In this document: one piece after another, positions 28,441 to 31,222 of the stretch | How positions within the stretch are numbered: the stretch's first letter is position 1 | Layout: every line of letters starts with the position of its first letter | Assembly: GCF_000003815.2 (NCBI RefSeq) | Contig: NC_049989.1 | Span: 22,068,503 to 22,099,724 of the forward strand | Length of the DNA stretch: 31,222 nucleotides | Source of the DNA: Branchiostoma floridae | Lineage: Eukaryota > Chordata > Leptocardii > Amphioxiformes > Branchiostomatidae | Reading direction: 5' to 3' | Position numbers and translations under genes: made by a program | Notes under the pieces: model-generated | What the model was told of the DNA's origin: nothing | Database searches by the model: none | Seen by the model: only the letters and a program-made list of their open reading frames with translations

Positions 28441-28983
28441 GAAAACAAAGGGAAACGTATTGATTTTGCTCAGTTTCTTCTTCTTCTCCAAACAAATAAT
28501 GAACTCACCAGACCACTGTCACCATGGTTACTGGAGGTAAAGCAGACACCCTGTGGTGTTCGGTTATATGTAGCAAGTATCAGGACAAAGGTCGAGGGGC
28601 TGGATTATGAATGTGTTTGTGTAGGACTAAACAGGTCTTGTTTAACCCTATTCAGACTGGGGGGGGGGGGCTTTTGAGGCCTGCGCCAACTTCGATGTCC
28701 TATAACGCCAGAACGCCTTACGCTAAAGCCACCAAATTTGGTTAGTTTTCCTAAAATATTGTTGGCAACAATTTTACAAAGTTTGACAAATTTTCCATTT
28801 TTTCGTGTTGCCATGGCAACCGTTTGCTGACAGGCAGTTTTGCCAAAAATCACTATTTTTGGTTCTAACAATGTATTTTTCACATTTATTTGCTATATTA
28901 CTGCTATTTTGTTACATAAATAAAATCTTATGTTATTTAACATATCTTTCATAATTATATATGCATAAATTATGCTAATTTAA
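28441..28983. other. ZF3 intron with a perfect X-box palindrome
   Basis: Non-coding. GTTGCCATGGCAAC at 28807-28820 is a perfect RFX X-box palindrome. The surrounding stretch (GGGGGGGGGGCTTTTGAGGC onward from about 28660) looks like a repeat family, so the site may have come with a transposon. Confidence 0.4.
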
Positions 28984-29401
28984 TGACGTCATCAGCCACA
29001 AATCCAAGATGGCGGACCGTATGGCCAGATCAAGAATAACAAGCTAATTATCCCTTAAAATTTGTAACTACCTGTTTTTTTTCATCAAAAACCATCTAAA
29101 TGAATGAATTTAGTCTATTTCAATTACCCTTTGTGATTATTTGTTGCAAAAAAAAGTACTTTAAAAAATCAAGGTGGTGGATATAATATGGCGGAGCCTA
29201 ACTCGTAAGTTAGATGTGCATGACGTCATTGTATGACGTCATTATGACGTCATCGATGTTGCTATTGGCAATACAAGTCGTAATGAACATTATTATTCTG
29301 TTATCTGCACTTGTTGTTACATTTCTGTAGTACAACTTGAAGTTTTCTGAGAGTACCCTTTTTTCATGGGTCCGGCCAATATAATCAAATTGATGACGTC
29401 A
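28984..29401. promoter_or_regulatory. Cluster of five CRE palindromes in the ZF3 intron
   Basis: TGACGTCA occurs at 28984, 29221, 29234, 29245 and 29394, with half-sites TTACGTCA close to the last. ATGGCGG words, similar to YY1 sites, lie at about 29010 and 29190. The same pair of words is found in the TTAA elements at 4584 and 6381, which suggests transposon-borne sites. Confidence 0.5.
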
Positions 29402-29723
29402 TAATTACGTCATCTTATGTCAACGTAACGTCAAACGTCAAATACTCGTTTATGGCTTTCTGTCACTGTATACTTGTAATGAACGTGACTAGTATAATGG
29501 AAACATATCAATTTTGTAATTGCAAAACACAACACATAGAAAAAGAAAACAACCTAACCGTTAATAGCTTGTTAGGCTAGACTATGTAAAGGTAAAATGT
29601 TTCTTTACAAACGCTATCTATACAGTTTTGCTTAGTTTATCTCATCTTCTCTACTAAATTTCTATTCCATTAGGTTCGACATGGCAGAAGCAAGAAATGG
29701 GTCTCCTGCTGTTCCCCAGAACG

Positions 29724-30308
29724 CACGCTCCTTCACAGCGTCGTAATAAATTGTCTTGTTCCACTGAATATGCGTGTGCGAGTCTTTTATGCAATTCACT
29801 TTTGGGCCGCATGGGGGCTACTAGTGGTTTGTTCTCAAAGACAGCCCTGGGACAGAGAACGTATTTTTCTGCGCGAAGCATGCTGGGAGGGCGGTAGTAT
29901 CCTGGGGAAACTCCCTTCCGTGACATAACTCCCCTCTCGGCAATCTAGAAGGGTAATCTAACACCCTCGCAGCGCCACCAAATTAGGTACATTTTAAAGT
30001 TCNNNNNNNNNNNNNNNNNNNNNNNNNNNNNNNNNNNNNNNNNNNNNNNNNNNNNNNNNNNNNNNNNNNNNNNNNNNNNNNNNNNNNNNNNNNNNNNNNN
30101 NNTCGGTAACTGTAGAAAATACTAACGTTAGCTAACTAGGGTACAGTCTCACGTTGCACACAAGAGTCACACAACTTACGATTTGCTAAGATAATTGAAA
30201 CAAAACAAAACAAAATGACAGCTGTGGATTCCATATAGTTTTATTTGTGTATTGGTTGAGCCCACAATCTAAACCTATGGCTTCTTCGCGACGCTGGGTA
30301 CGAGCGTG
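29724..30308. mobile_element. DNA transposon inserted in the ZF3 coding exon (contains gap)
   Basis: Flanked by the perfect 9-bp direct repeat CCCAGAACG (29715-29723 and 30309-30317). Its ends are inverted: CACGCTCCTTCACAGCGTCG at the left, and CACGCTCGTACCCAGCGTCG read on the minus strand from 30308 (17 of 20 match). A 100-N gap (30003-30102) lies inside, so its true length and coding content are unknown. A 9-bp duplication fits Mutator-like elements, and 8-9 bp also fits Merlin or hAT; the family is not settled. Confidence 0.85.
30003..30102. other. Assembly gap of 100 N
   Basis: Nominal placeholder gap inside the transposon that interrupts ZF3. A repeat-caused break of the assembly is the likely reason. 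Confidence 0.98.
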
Positions 30309-31222
30309 CCCAGAACGGGTATCCTACTGGAGTATTGTGTGCCAGTAGGGATGCAAGCACGACCAAACACAAACCCACAGCGAGAAAAGTCACCTCGGCC
30401 AGTCAATTGCAGTCGGAAGCAACCACTGATGAGAAACCCCACATGTGTAGGGAGTGTGGATACAGGACAGCATGGGAGTCTCACTTATCGATACATATGA
30501 GAACACACACAGGGGAAAAACCATTCAAGTGTGATCAGTGTGACTATTCTGCTGCGCAAAAAAACAACTTGGACAGTCATCAAGCAAAGCACACTGGTGA
30601 TAAGCCCTACATGTGTGGGGAGTGTGGGTACAGGACAGTTCTGAAGTCTAATTTATCCAAACATATGAGAATTCATACCGGTGAAAACCCCTACAAGTGT
30701 GACCAGTGTGACTATTCTGCATCATTGAAAAGTCATTTGGATTATCATTTAGCCAAACACACTGGTGACAAACCCTACATGTGTGGGGAGTGTGGGTACA
30801 GGGCAGCTCAGAAGTCAGATTTATCCAGACATATGAGAATCCGTACTGGCGAAAAACCCTACAAGTGTGCCCAGTGTGATTATTCAGCTGCACGAAAATC
30901 CAGTTTGAACCAACATCTAGACAAACATACTGGAGAGAAACCATACATGTGTGGGGAGTGTGGGTACAAGACAGCTTGGAAGACTGACTTGCCGAAACAT
31001 ATGAGAACTCAAACCGGTGACAAACGCTACAAGTGTGACCAGTGTGACTATTCTGCAGCACTGAAACTTACCTTGGATGGACATCTAGCCAAACACACTT
31101 GCGAAAAACCCTACATGTGTGAGCAGTGCGGGTACAGGACAGCTCACAAGGGTCACTTATCCAAACATATGAGAACTCACACAGGGAGAAAATACATGTG
31201 TGAGCAGTATGAGTATTTAGCT

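Larger units (their letters stand above)
29681..31222 (+). pseudogene. ZF3: C2H2 zinc-finger paralog, disrupted by a transposon and cut by the window end
   Basis: After the acceptor CTATTCCATTAG the start MAEARNGSPAVPQN matches ZF2, then a transposon (29724-30308) brings a stop at 29744. The zinc-finger frame resumes in the same codon phase at 30311 and stays open to the window end. It encodes nine fingers plus a partial tenth (from about 30440) with the same alternating A/B types. Damage: finger 5 ends HMRIR and finger 7 HMRTQ (last histidine lost), one linker is HTCEKP, and finger 10 reads CEQY where the second cysteine should be. Its leader is also split by a LINE. I infer a pseudogene or a degrading gene, unless the insertion is spliced out or absent in some individuals. 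Confidence 0.75.

Overview
This is a eukaryotic, intron-containing window, most likely from a cephalochordate (amphioxus, Branchiostoma). The inference rests on a chordate-like tyrosylprotein sulfotransferase, tandem C2H2 genes whose fingers alternate YMCGECGYRTA and YKCDQCDYSAA, and dense short transposons with tRNA-headed SINEs. No species marker was tested. Two runs of exactly 100 N (4307-4406, 30003-30102) are scaffold gaps of nominal size.

Layout. 1-1800 is a purine-rich ~103-bp satellite. 1801-12450 has no recognisable gene: it holds a CpG-rich patch (1960-2200), a MITE (3310-3521), two near-identical 662-bp TTAA-flanked elements (4584-5245, 6381-7042), a 1217-bp element with 41-bp inverted ends (7050-8266), a SINE (8409-8708) and a second CpG-rich patch (11030-11330). 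12451-16402 carries the last three coding exons of a plus-strand TPST gene (13026-13186, 14738-14936, 16199-16402); its catalytic N-terminal exons are not visible here. Two of its three splice acceptors sit in tandem arrays of themselves: five ghost copies of acceptor plus exon start precede the first exon, and one ghost acceptor precedes the last.

18585-31222 holds three head-to-tail paralogous zinc-finger genes. Each has a conserved promoter/leader exon ending in a matching splice donor, one intron, and a single exon with the start codon and all fingers. ZF1 (13 fingers) and ZF2 (10 fingers) have open frames, both followed by decayed fingers. ZF3 runs off the window and looks dead or dying: its leader is split by a LINE that itself contains a mariner-type element, its coding exon is split by a DNA transposon with a 9-bp target duplication, and several zinc ligands are lost.

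TPST would act as a Golgi enzyme and the zinc-finger proteins as nuclear DNA-binding proteins. Nothing suggests they form one pathway. The main interest is genome dynamics: tandem duplication of splice acceptors, finger gain and loss, and nested transposon insertions that can be ordered in time.
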